A stretch of DNA of 64,000 bases, from NCBI GenBank assembly GCA_950097015.1, contig CATNEN010000024.1, forward strand, positions 3,513,501-3,577,500, read 5' to 3'. Every line of letters starts with the position of its first letter. Position 1 is the first letter of the stretch. Below are positions 34,985 through 46,700 of the stretch, in pieces. The DNA comes from Macrostomum hystrix (lineage: Eukaryota; Platyhelminthes; Macrostomidae). The notes beneath the pieces were generated by a model, which was not told the DNA's origin, did not search any database, and saw only the letters and a program-made list of their open reading frames with translations. Position numbers and translations under genes: made by a program.

Positions 34985-35640
34985 GATGAGTAACAGAGTG
35001 CTCACTTGTAAATGAAAGCGTGCTCATATGTGAATGAGAGGGTGCTCATATGTGAATGACAGGGTGCTCATATGTGAATGACAGGGTGCTCATATGAGAA
35101 TGACAGTGTGCTCATATGAGAATGACAGTGTGCTCATATGAGAATGACAGGGTGCTCATATGAGAATGACAGGGTGCTCATATGTGAATGACAGGGTGCT
35201 CATATGTGAATGACAGGGTGCTCATATGTGAATGACAGGGTGCTCATATGTGAATGACAGTGTGCTCATATGTGAATGACAGTGTGCTCATATGTGAATG
35301 ACAGGGTGCTCATATGTGAATGACAGGGTGCTCATATGTGAATGACAGTGTGCTCATATGTGAATGACAGTGTGCTCATATGTGAATGACAGGGTGCTCA
35401 TATGTGAATGACAGTGTGCTCATATGTGAATGACAGTGTGCTCATATGTGAATGACAGGGTGCTCATATGTGAATGACAGCGTGCTCATATGTGAATGAC
35501 AGGGTGCTCATATGTGAATGACAGGGTGCTCATATGTGAATGACAGGGTGCTCATATGTGAATGACAGTGTGCTCATATGTGAATGACAGGGTGCTCATA
35601 TGAGAATGACAGGGTGCTCATATAAGAATTAATGGGTGCT
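34985..35640. repeat. Minisatellite family B, second locus, 22-bp unit, about 30 copies
   Basis: Very regular units: GTGCTCATATGTGAATGACA followed by GG or GT. Each carries an E-box-type CATATG and a TGACAG word. The same unit type is at 32085-32790, 2.2 kb away. Confidence 0.96.
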
Positions 35641-36542
35641 GATATCTGATTGATGGAGTTCTCAAACTGTATTAAATTGTGCTCAAATCTGAAGGACGAT
35701 TACACATAACAAATATTTCGGGATTTTCATGTCGCGCCTGGTCTCTAGATTGGCGCACGAAATCCATCTTGTCCCATATCTCAAAGTTGAGCAGTCTATG
35801 GTGGTGTCAACAAATCAGTTTTCCTAGAATCCATCAATAGATTATTCGTATTGAACGCTAAATCAAGAAACAGAGCACGAATGATTGAATTGATTGCAAA
35901 GCTCGCCAACTAAAATCTTGCTTATCAATTGATCCACTATTTTCCCTCGAGCAGAGTAGAGTTAGACTGTCGGATCCCAACAGATGAGTTGGGCTTTTAT
36001 CCTAAACTTTGAGCAGTTAGCTGGGCCATATGAATTGCTGGCGAAACTTAGAGAAAGACGGAGCGGAGAGAAAAATTGCGCGTGTAAGATTGGGGCCTAG
36101 CGAAAGGAGATGCACCGAGGAAACTGTTTGCCTGATTAAGAATTAATTAAGGCTTAGAAAGGCACAGAAAGGCAGTTTAGTAACTGGGCACACTGGGAAC
36201 TGAGCAGTCATCCGTATGTTATGCGCGAACTGTTTCTTCCTGAGCTTCTTTTAGCTTTAAAGATATCAAACGAGATTTCTGCTTCTTTACCTCACTCCAC
36301 CCAATCAGCAGGTGGCAAAGTGTAAATAAATACTGGCCGCATATTTTGTGGAATAACTGGCTGCAGTGTACTATCTTGGGAGACGAAAGTCAACTACTCA
36401 CTTGAGGGTGCTCAAGGATCTGAATCTGTTCTCAAACCTTAATAGCGTCAATCTTCTGATAAGTCTCCAGGCTAATTCAACAATAATTATCTCCAGGCTA
36501 TTTATAGATAAGTTTCTTGAACTCATTGGTCTTTTTTTCTAG
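35641..36542. other. Gene-free stretch
   Basis: Unique sequence; no exon or RNA gene supported. Confidence 0.4.
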
Positions 36543-36554
36543 TCTAAATGCAGC

Positions 36555-38875
36555 GTTTGAGCAGTAGTCTCAACTCAAACTGAGCAGTAGTCTCAACTCA
36601 AACTGAGCAGTAGTCTCAACTCAAACTGAGCAGTAGTCTCAACTCAAACTGAGCAGTAGTCTCAACTCAAACTGAGCAGTAGTCTCAACTCAAACTGAGC
36701 TGTATTCTCAACTCAAACTGAGCTGTAGTCTCAACTCAAACTGAGCTGTATTCTCAACTCAAACTGAGCAGTAGTCTCAACTCAAACTGAGCTGTATTCT
36801 CAACTCAAACTGAGCTGTATTCTCAACTCAAGCTGAGCTGTATTCTCAACTCAAACTGAGCTGTATTCTCAACTCAAGCTGAGCTGTATTCTCAACTCAA
36901 ACTGAGCAGTATTCTCAACTCAAACTGAGCTGTATTCTCAACTCAAGCTGAGCTGTATTCTCAACTCAAACTGAGCAGTATTCTCAACTCAAACTGAGCT
37001 GTATTCTCAACTCAAGCTGAGCTGTATTCTCAACTCAAACTGAGCAGTATTCTCAACTCAAACTGAGCTGTATTCTCAACTCAAACTGAGCTGTATTCTC
37101 AACTCAAACTGAGCAGTAGTCTCAACTCAAACTGAGCTGTATTCTCAGCTCAAACTGAGCAGTAGTCTCAATTTAAACTGAACAGTTATTTACTACTCAA
37201 ACTGAGCAGTAGTCTCAATTTAAACTGAGCAGTAGTCTCAATTTAAACTGAGCAGTTATTTACTACTCAAACTGAGCTGTATTCTCAACTCAAACTGAGC
37301 AGTATTCTCAGCTCAAACTGAGCTGTATTCTCAACTCAAACTGAGCAGTAGTCTCAACTCAAACTGAGCTGTATTCTCAGCTCAAACTGAGCTGTATTCT
37401 CAACTCAAACTGAGCAGTAGTCTCAACTCAAACTGAGCTGTATTCTCAACTCAAACTGAGCTGTATTCTCAACTCAAGCTGAGCTGTATTCTCAACTCAA
37501 ACTGAGCTGTATTCTCAACTCAAGCTGAGCTGTATTCTCAACTCAAACTGAGCAGTAGTCTCAACTCAAACTGAGCTGTATTCTCAACTCAAACTGAGCT
37601 GTATTCTCAACTCAAGCTGAGCTGTATTCTCAACTCAAACTGAGCTGTATTCTCAACTCAAACTGAGCTGTATTCTCAACTCAAACTGAGCAGTAGTCTC
37701 AACTCAAACTGAGCTGTATTCTCAACTCAAACTGAGCTGTATTCTCAACTCAAGCTGAGCTGTATTCTCAACTCAAACTGAGCAGTATTCTCAACTCAAA
37801 CTGAGCTGTATTCTCAACTCAAGCTGAGCTGTATTCTCAACTCAAACTGAGCAGTATTCTCAACTCAAACTGAGCTGTATTCTCAACTCAAACTGAGCTG
37901 TATTCTCAACTCAAACTGAGCAGTAGTCTCAACTCAAACTGAGCTGTATTCTCAGCTCAAACTGAGCAGTAGTCTCAATTTAAACTGAACAGTTATTTAC
38001 TACTCAAACTGAGCAGTAGTCTCAATTTAAACTGAGCAGTAGTCTCAATTTAAACTGAGCAGTTATTTACTACTCAAACTGAGCTGTATTCTCAACTCAA
38101 ACTGAGCAGTATTCTCAGCTCAAACTGAGCTGTATTCTCAACTCAAACTGAGCAGTAGTCTCAACTCAAACTGAGCTGTATTCTCAACTCAAACTGAGCA
38201 GTATTCTCAACTCAAACTGAGCAGTAGTCTCAGCTCAAACTGAGCAGTATTCTCAACTCAAACTGAGCAGTAGTCTCAACTCAAACTGAGCAGTAGTCTT
38301 AACTCAAACTGAGCAGTAGTCACAACTCAAACTGAGCAGTAGTCTCAACTCAAACTGAGCAGTAGTCTCAACTCAAACTGAGCAGTAGTCTCAACTCAAA
38401 CTGAGCAGTAGTCTCAGCTCAAACTGAGCTGTATTCTCAACTCAAACTGAGCAGTAGTCTCAACTCAAACTGAGCAGTATTCTCAACTCAAACTGAGCTG
38501 TATTCTCAACTCAAACTGAGCAGTAGTCTCAACTCAAACTGAGCTGTATTCTCAACTCAAACTGAGCTGTATTCTCAGCTCAAACTGAGCTGTATTCTCA
38601 ACTCAAACTGAGCTGTATTCTCAACTCAAACTGAGCAGTAGTCTCAACTCAAACTGAGCTGTATTCTCAACTCAAACTGAGCTGTATTCTCAACTCAAAC
38701 TGAGCAGTAGTCTCAATTTAAACTGAGCAGTTATTTACTACTCAAACTGAGCTGTATTCTCAACTCAAACTGAGCTGTATTCTCAACTCAAATCGAGCAG
38801 GTATTTTCAACTCAAAGTCAGCTATATTCTCAAATCAAACTGACTAGTATTTTTCACTCAAATATACTCGTGATA
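36555..38875. repeat. Minisatellite, 23-bp unit, about 100 copies, block-duplicated
   Basis: Units GAGCTGTATTCTCAACTCAA plus ACT, or GAGCAGTAGTCTCAACTCAA plus ACT. A rare variant block with AACAGTTATTTACTACTCAA occurs near 37185 and again near 37990. The surrounding unit order is the same, showing an about 805-bp (35-unit) duplication. Confidence 0.96.
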
Positions 38876-39694
38876 ATCGTTTTTAGGATTGCATCACAAT
38901 AAGCAGTTTTTATTATTAAAAAAACCATTGCCTGTTTCCTGCTTTTTGCTGTGTCTGTAACAAAAAAAGAAGAAAGGAATAAAAATAAATTGTTTTGGTT
39001 TTATTCTGAACTTTCTTAGTACTCGTGCGTCTTGCCATCCATGCAAAAACTCTTTGTAATGCTGGGACAATTTATGCTGACAAGACGAAAAAAGTTATAT
39101 TTTTTTATCACGCTCTCTAAGGTTAATGGGGATGCAACCAGCAGAGTAACACAATGTGTTTTTTTGACAACAGCTGGGGCGCGCAGAGTTTTAATTATAT
39201 GAATATGGTACTTGAAGCGCATTTGGCTACTTACAGTAATAACGATGGCAAATGCCAGTCAGTTATGGAGTTCAACAAAAAACTGATCCTACAATTTGTA
39301 ATTCAGTAACTAGAATTCTAAAATCCCAAAACACGGAAGAGCGGAAGAGGGTGCCGGCTGGTTTGATTATTTAAAAAATGGCTTCAAAACTGATTAGATA
39401 TAAAACAGACACAATGAGCTTGCTGATGAATAATTCTTAGTCTAACATGCTTGGTGTGCGTCAGTGCAATATCTCGGGATTGAAGAAACAAATTTTATTT
39501 GACATGAGACAATAATTTTAGACACCAAAACATGCAACTAAGAAAATTAGGGCTACTAATACCCTTTATGCCCTTTAGATCTCCCTTTCTCCCTTTCATT
39601 CTGACTGGCGTGCGGGCATTCTGATTGGTTGGAATTGTGTGTACATTGAACCCTACTACGACAGCCCCATACTCATTATTCAGCCACCACACTC
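38876..39694. other. Gene-free stretch
   Basis: AT-rich unique sequence; nothing supported. Confidence 0.4.
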
Positions 39695-40175
39695 CCTGAT
39701 CTTCTTAACCCACCTCACTCCCTGCCTCTCTTAACCCCTTAGCCAACCCACCTCACTCCCTGCCTCTCTTAACCCCTCAGCCAATCACCTCACTCCCTGC
39801 CTCTCTTAACCCGTCAGCCAACCCACCTCACTCCCTGCCTCTCTTAACCCCTTAGCCATCCCACCTCACTTCCTGCCTCTCTTAACCCCTCAGCCATCCC
39901 ACCTCACTTCCTGCCTCTCTTAACCCCTCAGCCAACCCACCTCACTCCCTGCCTCTCTTAACCCGTCAGCCAACCCACCTCACTTCCTGCCTCTCTTAAC
40001 CCCTCAGCCATCCCACCTCACTTCCTGCCTCTCTTAACCCCTCAGCCAATCACCTCACTCTCTGCACTTCTTAACCCCTCAGCCAACCCACCTCACTCCC
40101 TGCCTCTCTTAACCCCTCAGCCAATCACCTCACTCTCTGCACTTCTTAACCCCTTAGCCAACCAACTCATTTCAT
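39695..40175. repeat. Minisatellite, 38-bp unit, about 12 copies
   Basis: Units made of CCCACCTCACTCCCTGCCT and CTCTTAACCCCTCAGCCAA, with TTCCTG, CCGTCAG and ATCACC variants. Lies just beyond the likely 3' UTR of CASK. Confidence 0.95.
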
Positions 40176-40530
40176 AATCTTTCCGCACCTAATTTACCAT
40201 CCTACTCACCCGGTGATAACAAAACTTATCAGCTTCATTAGCGACCACGAGAAAGAGAGTGCAAATATTTTCACACACACACAGGTACTGCAAGCAAAGC
40301 AGTTTTATAGACAATAAACAGAACGGGATTCGTAAAAATAACAGTTTTAATTTACAATTAGAAATATTTAAATAACCTATGCAAAAATAATGGAGTGTTA
40401 GTCAGAAGAAAACGAAATAAAATTAGTCTTATAGCAGTGAATCTCGATCTGACAGGTTTATGTGACAGGTGTCTGAATGGAATCAGGACAGAATCTGTAA
40501 TGAACTACTCGAGGCGCTTGAAAATAATCC
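40176..40530 (-). other. CASK: Likely CASK 3' UTR and end
   Basis: Follows the CASK stop codon in the direction of transcription. No AATAAA is evident close by; ATTAAA on the minus strand near 40346-40351 is a possible poly(A) signal. Confidence 0.35.
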
Positions 40531-40710
40531 TTAATAGACCCAATTAACTGGCACCCATTGCGGCTTTGTTTGGACTTGGTCTATGCTGTGCTTCAGCTGG
40601 CTGATGGTCTCCTCGATGTCATTGTTGACTATCTTCTGATCGAAGTAGTGGCCAAAGTGTCGCTCCAAGAGTTCGCTCTCTTTGGCTAAGCGCTCAAGGC
40701 TGCCGTCCTG
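40531..40710 (-). CDS. CASK: CASK last exon: end of guanylate-kinase domain, stop
   Basis: Codes for [19 protein letters not shown] and on to [16 protein letters not shown] and the terminal [10 protein letters not shown] followed by TAA. This matches the final helices of the CASK guanylate-kinase-like domain, whose vertebrate form ends WVPVSWVY. Phase 0 entry. The acceptor reads CACCAGCAG, a tandem NAGNAG site: use of the first AG keeps the Gln aligned with vertebrate Glu, use of the second (start at 40707) drops it. The preceding intron (40711-41845) is almost wholly a minisatellite. Confidence 0.95.
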   Translation of the reverse strand, partial: QDGSLERLAKESELLERHFGHYFDQKIVNNDIEETISQLKHSIDQVQTKPQWVPVNWVY

Positions 40711-43700
40711 CTGGTGATCAGTGTGGCCGCAGGTTTTATTTGGGATTTCGTATATTATATTTGACTGTAATTTGATAGTCTTTGACAGGTGTATCACTAA
40801 ATAGGCTTCACAAATAAAGGCTTTGTGGACTGAAATTGGATTGACAGATTTTGTTATTAAGGATTGACAGGTGATGTTTTTAGTGGATTGACAGGTGATG
40901 TTTAATGTGGATTGACAGGTGTTGTTTAATGTGGATTGACAGCTGATGTTTTTGGAGGATTGACAGGTGATGTTTAATGTGGATTGACAGGTGATGTTTA
41001 ATGTGGATTGACAGGTGATGTTTTTGGTGGATTGACAGGTTTTGTTTAATGTGGATTGACAGGTGTTGTTTAATGTTGATTGACAGGTGTTGTTTAATGT
41101 GGATTGACAGGTGATGTTTTTGAGGGGATTGACAGGTGATGTTTTTGTGGATTGACAGGTGTTGTTTAATGTGGATTGACAGGTGATGTTTAATGTGGAT
41201 TGACAGTTGATTTTTTATGTGGATTGACAGGTGATGTTTTGTGGATTGACAGGTGATGTTTTTGTGGATTGACAGGTGATGTTTAATTTGGATTGACAGG
41301 TGATGTTTAATGTGGATTGACAGTTGATGTTTTTGTGGATTGACAGTTGATGTTTAATGTGGATTGACAGGTGATGTTTTGTGGATTGACAGGTGATGTT
41401 TTGTGGATTGACAGGTGATGTTTTTGTTGGATTGACAGGTGATGTTTTTGGGGGATTGACAGGTGATGTTTTTGGGGGATTGACAGGTGATGTTTTTGGG
41501 GGATGGACAGGTGATGTTTTTGTGGATTGACAGGTGTTTTTTAATGTGGATTTACAGGTGTTGTTTAATGTGAATTGACAGGTGTTGTTTAATGTGGATT
41601 GACAGGTGTTGTTTAATGTGGATTGACAGGTGTTGTTTAATGTTGATTGACAGGTGTTGTTTAATGTGGATTGACAGTTGATGTTTAATGTGGGATTGAC
41701 AGGTGATGTTTTTGGGGGATTGACAGGTGATGTTTTTGGGGGATTGACAGTTGATGCTTAATGTGGATTGACGGGTGAGGTCTAAAAAGTGGAATAGAGA
41801 GGCCAGTGGGGTGAATCAGGCCTAGGGTGCAGTAGCCGGGCTCACATTCAGGCCGTGCACATCGCTCATGGCGCTGAGCTCTGGAGCGGCGATGAACACA
41901 ACGTAGGGCGCGAACTCGGCAGTCCGCAGAACCCGAAGCGCCTGCGGCTCCACGTCCAGGATGGCGATGCGGCCCTGCCGGTGAATGTCCCGGATGGTGT
42001 CCAGCTTGGTGCCGTACATGGCCTCCTCGTGGGTGCCGTACTCCAGGTACTCGTTGTTGGTGATGTCCCGCATCATTTCGTCACGACCAACGAAATAATA
42101 GCTCCGGCCGCTTACCTCGCCTTTGCCCGGCAGCCGGGTGGTGTCTGCGGGGAAGGGTGGGTAGAATGGATTGGGAAGTAGGTTGGAGACAGTAGAGTCT
42201 GGTGAGAAGTAGGTTAAAGAGAAAAGAGTTTGGTGAGAAGTAGGTTAGAGAGTAGAGTCTGGTGAGAAGTAGGTTAAAGAGAATAGAGTTTGGTGAGAAG
42301 TAGGTTAGAGAGTAGAGTCTGGTGAGAAGTAGGTTAAAGAGAATAGAGTTTGGTGAGAAGTAGGTTAGAGAGTAGAGTGTGGTGAGAAGTAGGTTAAAGA
42401 GAATAGAGTTTGGTGAGAAGTAGGTTAGAGAGTAGAGTCTGGTGAGAAGTAGGTTAGAGAGTAGAGTGTGGTGAGAAGTAGGTTAAAGAGAATAGAGTTT
42501 GGTGAGAAGTAGGTTAGAGAGTAGAGTGTGGTGAGAAGTAGGTTAAAGAGAATAGAGTTTGGTGAGAAGTAGGTTAGAGAGTAGAGTGTGGTGAGAAGTA
42601 GGTTAAAGAGAATAGAGTTTGGTGAGAAGTAGGTTAGAGAGTAGAGTCTGGTGAGAAGTAGGTTAAAGAGAATAGAGTTTGGTGAGAAGTAGGTTAGAGA
42701 GTAGAGTCTGGTGAGAAGTAGGTTCAAGAGAATAGAGTTTGGTGAGAAGTAGGTTAGAGAGTAGAGTGTGGTGAGAAGTAGGTTAAAGAGAATAGAGTTT
42801 GGTGAGAAGTAGGTTAGAGAGTAGAGTGTGGTGAGAAGTAGGTTAAAGAGAATAGAGTTTGGTGAGAAGTAGGTTAGAGAGTAGAGTCTGGTGAGAAGTA
42901 GGTTAAAGAGAATAGAGTTTGGTGAGAAGTAGGTTAGAGAGTAGAGTCTGGTGAGAAGTAGGTTAAAGAGAATAGAGTTTGGTGAGAAGGTAATAATCTT
43001 GAATGCTCTCGTATTTTGTAATTTGATTACATCTGCCCCAATAGGGCCAGATGTGCAGCCGACAGCATCTATCGTGTGGCGCATCTGAAGGCTGCGTACG
43101 GCTGTTCAGTCCATGGACTGTGGGGGACGCCACACCCACCCTAAATTGCCCCAGCTAATGCTGGTAGTAATTACCAGCACTAAGCTGGTACAGTAAAAAG
43201 GATTAAAACTGTTTTAGTGGAGTCGGGAATCGAACCCGGGACCCTTAGTTGAGAAGCAGGCTAAAGAGCGCAGCGGAGTTGGCGAAGACTCACGCGGAAT
43301 GGGGTAGGCGAATCGGTCAGGCGCAGTCTGGATCAAGGTGTTTTTAATGTGCCGTCTGCCAACGCCGTGGGCGCCCAGCAGGACCAGGGTCTTCCGCCGG
43401 AAGTTCGTTAGCCGGACGACCTCCTCGTAGGTGACCATTTCCAATTGGTCGTATGGGGTCGGCGCCGAGGCCGAGGAGGCCAAAAGCGAGGAGCCGCCGA
43501 TGCCGCTGCTGGCGCCGGCGGCGTTGTGCTTTCCGCGCGACTTGCCGCCGAGGCCGCCATGTCCGTGACGTCGGCCGAAGGAGAAGAAGGGCAGGCCGGA
43601 GCAGTTCAGGGCGCTGTCCAGCTTCTTGGAGCGTTCAATTGCGCTGCAGGCGGTGCGCCACTCTTGAAGCTCCGGCGAAGGAATCAGGCTGGCCGGAGTG

Positions 43701-46700
43701 TTGGCTGATGCGTTCCAGGACCGTGCCTGCCGGTAGAATTGGGGTAGAGTGGTGTAGAGTGGGGTAGAGTGGGGTAGAGTGGGGTAGAGTGGGGTAGACT
43801 GGGGTAGAGTGGGGTAGAGTGGTGTAGAGTGGGGTAGAGTGGGGTAGACTGGGGTAGAGTGGGGTAGAGTGGGGTAGAGTGGGGTAGAGTGGGGTAGAGT
43901 GGCGTAGAGTGGGGTAGAGTGGGGTAGAGTGGGTTAGAGTGGCGTAGAGTGGTTTAGACTGGGGTAGAGTGGTGTAGAGTGGGGTAGAGTGGTGTAGAGT
44001 GGGGTAGAGTGGTGTAGACTGGGGTAGAGTGGGGTAGAGTGGTGTAGACTGGGGTAGAGTGGGGTAGAGCGGTTACAATTAATGGGGAACAATGTGGTAG
44101 AGTAAGCTTGGAGGAAGTTTTATGCTGTTGCTGGATGCAATTCTGCCCATTTCGCTGACTCCTGAGCACACACTCACACAGGTGTGTACATCTGCCCCGA
44201 CTTTATATCATCGTCAGGAATTGAACACTTTTACTGTGCCTTGGAGGTTGCCCCTCAACGGCGTAAATTGGACGACAAGCCCCCCAAGCCTTCTCTCCGC
44301 GGCTGCACCCCAAATGAATGTGGCCTCGCTGCGGAATCGAGCTCATCAAGCACCAGAAATACCGGACGCAGACACAGACCTGCCACCAGTTGTGGTCGTC
44401 CTTGCTGATGACCTGCAGAATGTCGCCTACACGGAAGCGAATGCCGGCCTGCGGGCAGGGGTTCAACTCGTCGTCGTCCGGATTATAGCTGAACATGGCC
44501 TTCACGTAGATCTGCGGGTTGACGGAAGGACCAAAAATTAGCTATTGATATATTATCTACTCTACTAATAGTAGTTGAATTGTACCTCGCATTGCATTGG
44601 ATGATTGCGATAGCTGGGCACAATTTTTAGTGTTACGCTGCCTCTGGCCTCCTTCTGTAAAGTTAGTAAAGAGAAATGGAGGACAGTGTGAGACAAAGCC
44701 GGTCTTGTGAGTTAAGTTCGTGTGGGAGTCACTGGGCTTTTAATAAAACGTTTTATTGGTTATGTTAAAAATCAAGCAGTATTAATCAAACTGATTTAAT
44801 CATCTATCGGTGAAAATTTTATCTCCGAATTGATAGAATCGCAAATATTTTCATCGGACTTGGAAGAAAGGTAGAATTCTATTTTCGAAGCCTGATCGAC
44901 CAATCAGGATTCTGCTGTTGCTATTTTTAGCAACTTCTTCGGTGGGAATCCACTTAGCCCAAACACGTGACTTCGCTCAGCCAATCAAATTGAATATATA
45001 TATTTCTAGTATATTAGTGCAATCTGTATAACTTTGGTGGTACCCATTTTCCAATGTCCACTAAATTACTGAAATTAAACTCTTTTTTAAAGTTATCCTT
45101 CTTTCATCTGGTGGTTCATCGTCTAGAGCAAATCTTGCAAATTAACTTTGCCATTTTTTATATCGCTACTCAGTCACTACACTGGCCAAAAAAGAAGAAA
45201 GTTGGTCGGATTCTATGTACGAGCTCAGCATTGGGTCTTAACACACTGAGACTGATTTGCCAGATCTGATTAGCTGCTTAACTTGGAGGCTGAAATCATT
45301 TTTGTTCGCATTCTCAAATCGTACTCGAACTATGCGCAGAATTTTCTTGCGAGAAGTGAAATCTGATTATGCGGGCCCCTAAAAATCTCTTGGGAGAGCA
45401 GAGGAAGGCAAAGAAGAGAGGCGATTGCAGCTCGATTTCTGTACGACCGCCGCCTCACTTCGTTTCTTGGAAAATTGTCATGATACTCTTCCTCTTAATG
45501 AAGAGACTCATTCTTGATTGCAACTGTCATCTAGAGCTAATTGATTGACTGTTCTCTAAGTGTTCCAGAAGCAGAAAATGATAACTGAAAAAAAATTGTT
45601 AACAAAGTTAGCGGTGTTAAAATTTATTGCTTTGCTATGCAAGACCTGAAATTAACATTATATACCTCCTTGCTTGCTTGAATGACAACCTCTTTTGAAG
45701 AATTTGACACTAATTTAATAGCGACACGGCCCCGCAAATCCATCTGTATGCGTTGGCACCGGGAACGATAAAGATTTGTCGTTAATAAGCTGTAAGCAGT
45801 AAACTGTAAACAGTAAACTGTAAACAGTAAACTGTAAACAGTAAACTGTAAACAGTAAACTGTAAACAGTAAACTGTAAACAGTAAACTGTAAACAGTAA
45901 ACTGTAAACAGTAAACTGTAAACAGTAAACTGTAAACTGTAAATAGTGAACTGTAAACTGTAGACTGTAAACTGTAAACTGTAAACTGTAAACTGTAAAA
46001 TGTAAGCTGTAAACACTGAGGTTGATAATGTCTTACCAGCATTCGCTGCAGGACCTCAACAGACTGACCCAGAACAGGCTCGCCGTTGATCTCTCTTATC
46101 TCGTCGCCAACGTGCAACGTACCTGAGGTGGGTGGAGTGAGGTGGGTGTTTCGGATACTCCGAGAAATCACTTAGGGTTTTCAGAGTCTTTGAAATACCA
46201 TCGAAACTATTAGAAGCCCAGCCTTACCCTGTCTGTGAATCATTCCACCGTGCATGATGCGGGCCACAATGATCTTTCCATCCTCAGACATTTTCAGCGT
46301 GATACCCTGAAATCCGAGTCGTATCAAAAGCGATGTTAATACACAACTGGTAATGAAGTAGTTAAAAATCACTTGCTAACTCGATTATTACTAAGGACTA
46401 TAAAATTCCGAATATAAGGACTGCAAAAAAGACACTATAAACAAGGACTGTAATAAAGACCCTATAGATAAGGACTGTAATAAAGACCCTATAGATAAGG
46501 ACTGTAATAAAGACCCTATAGATAAGGACTGTAATAAAGACACTATAGATATGGACTGTAATAAAGACACTATAGATATGGACTGTAATAAAGACGCTAT
46601 AGATAAGGACTGTAATAAAGACACAATAGATAAGGACTGTAATAAAGACGCTATAGATAAGGACGGTAACAAAGACCCTATAGATAAGGACTGTAATAAA

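Noticed and set aside
39695-40175. Telomere-like TTAACCC words
   Set aside because: TTAACCCC occurs once per 38-bp unit; there is no short tandem telomere repeat.
41822-41845. CASK ending eight residues after the GK exon
   Set aside because: Only if the intron is retained. The GTGAGC donor and the conserved last exon show the full C-terminus is the main form.
42425-43084. 219-residue minus-strand ORF within the CASK intron
   Set aside because: It is the 60-bp minisatellite read in frame. It lies between CASK exons that join perfectly without it.
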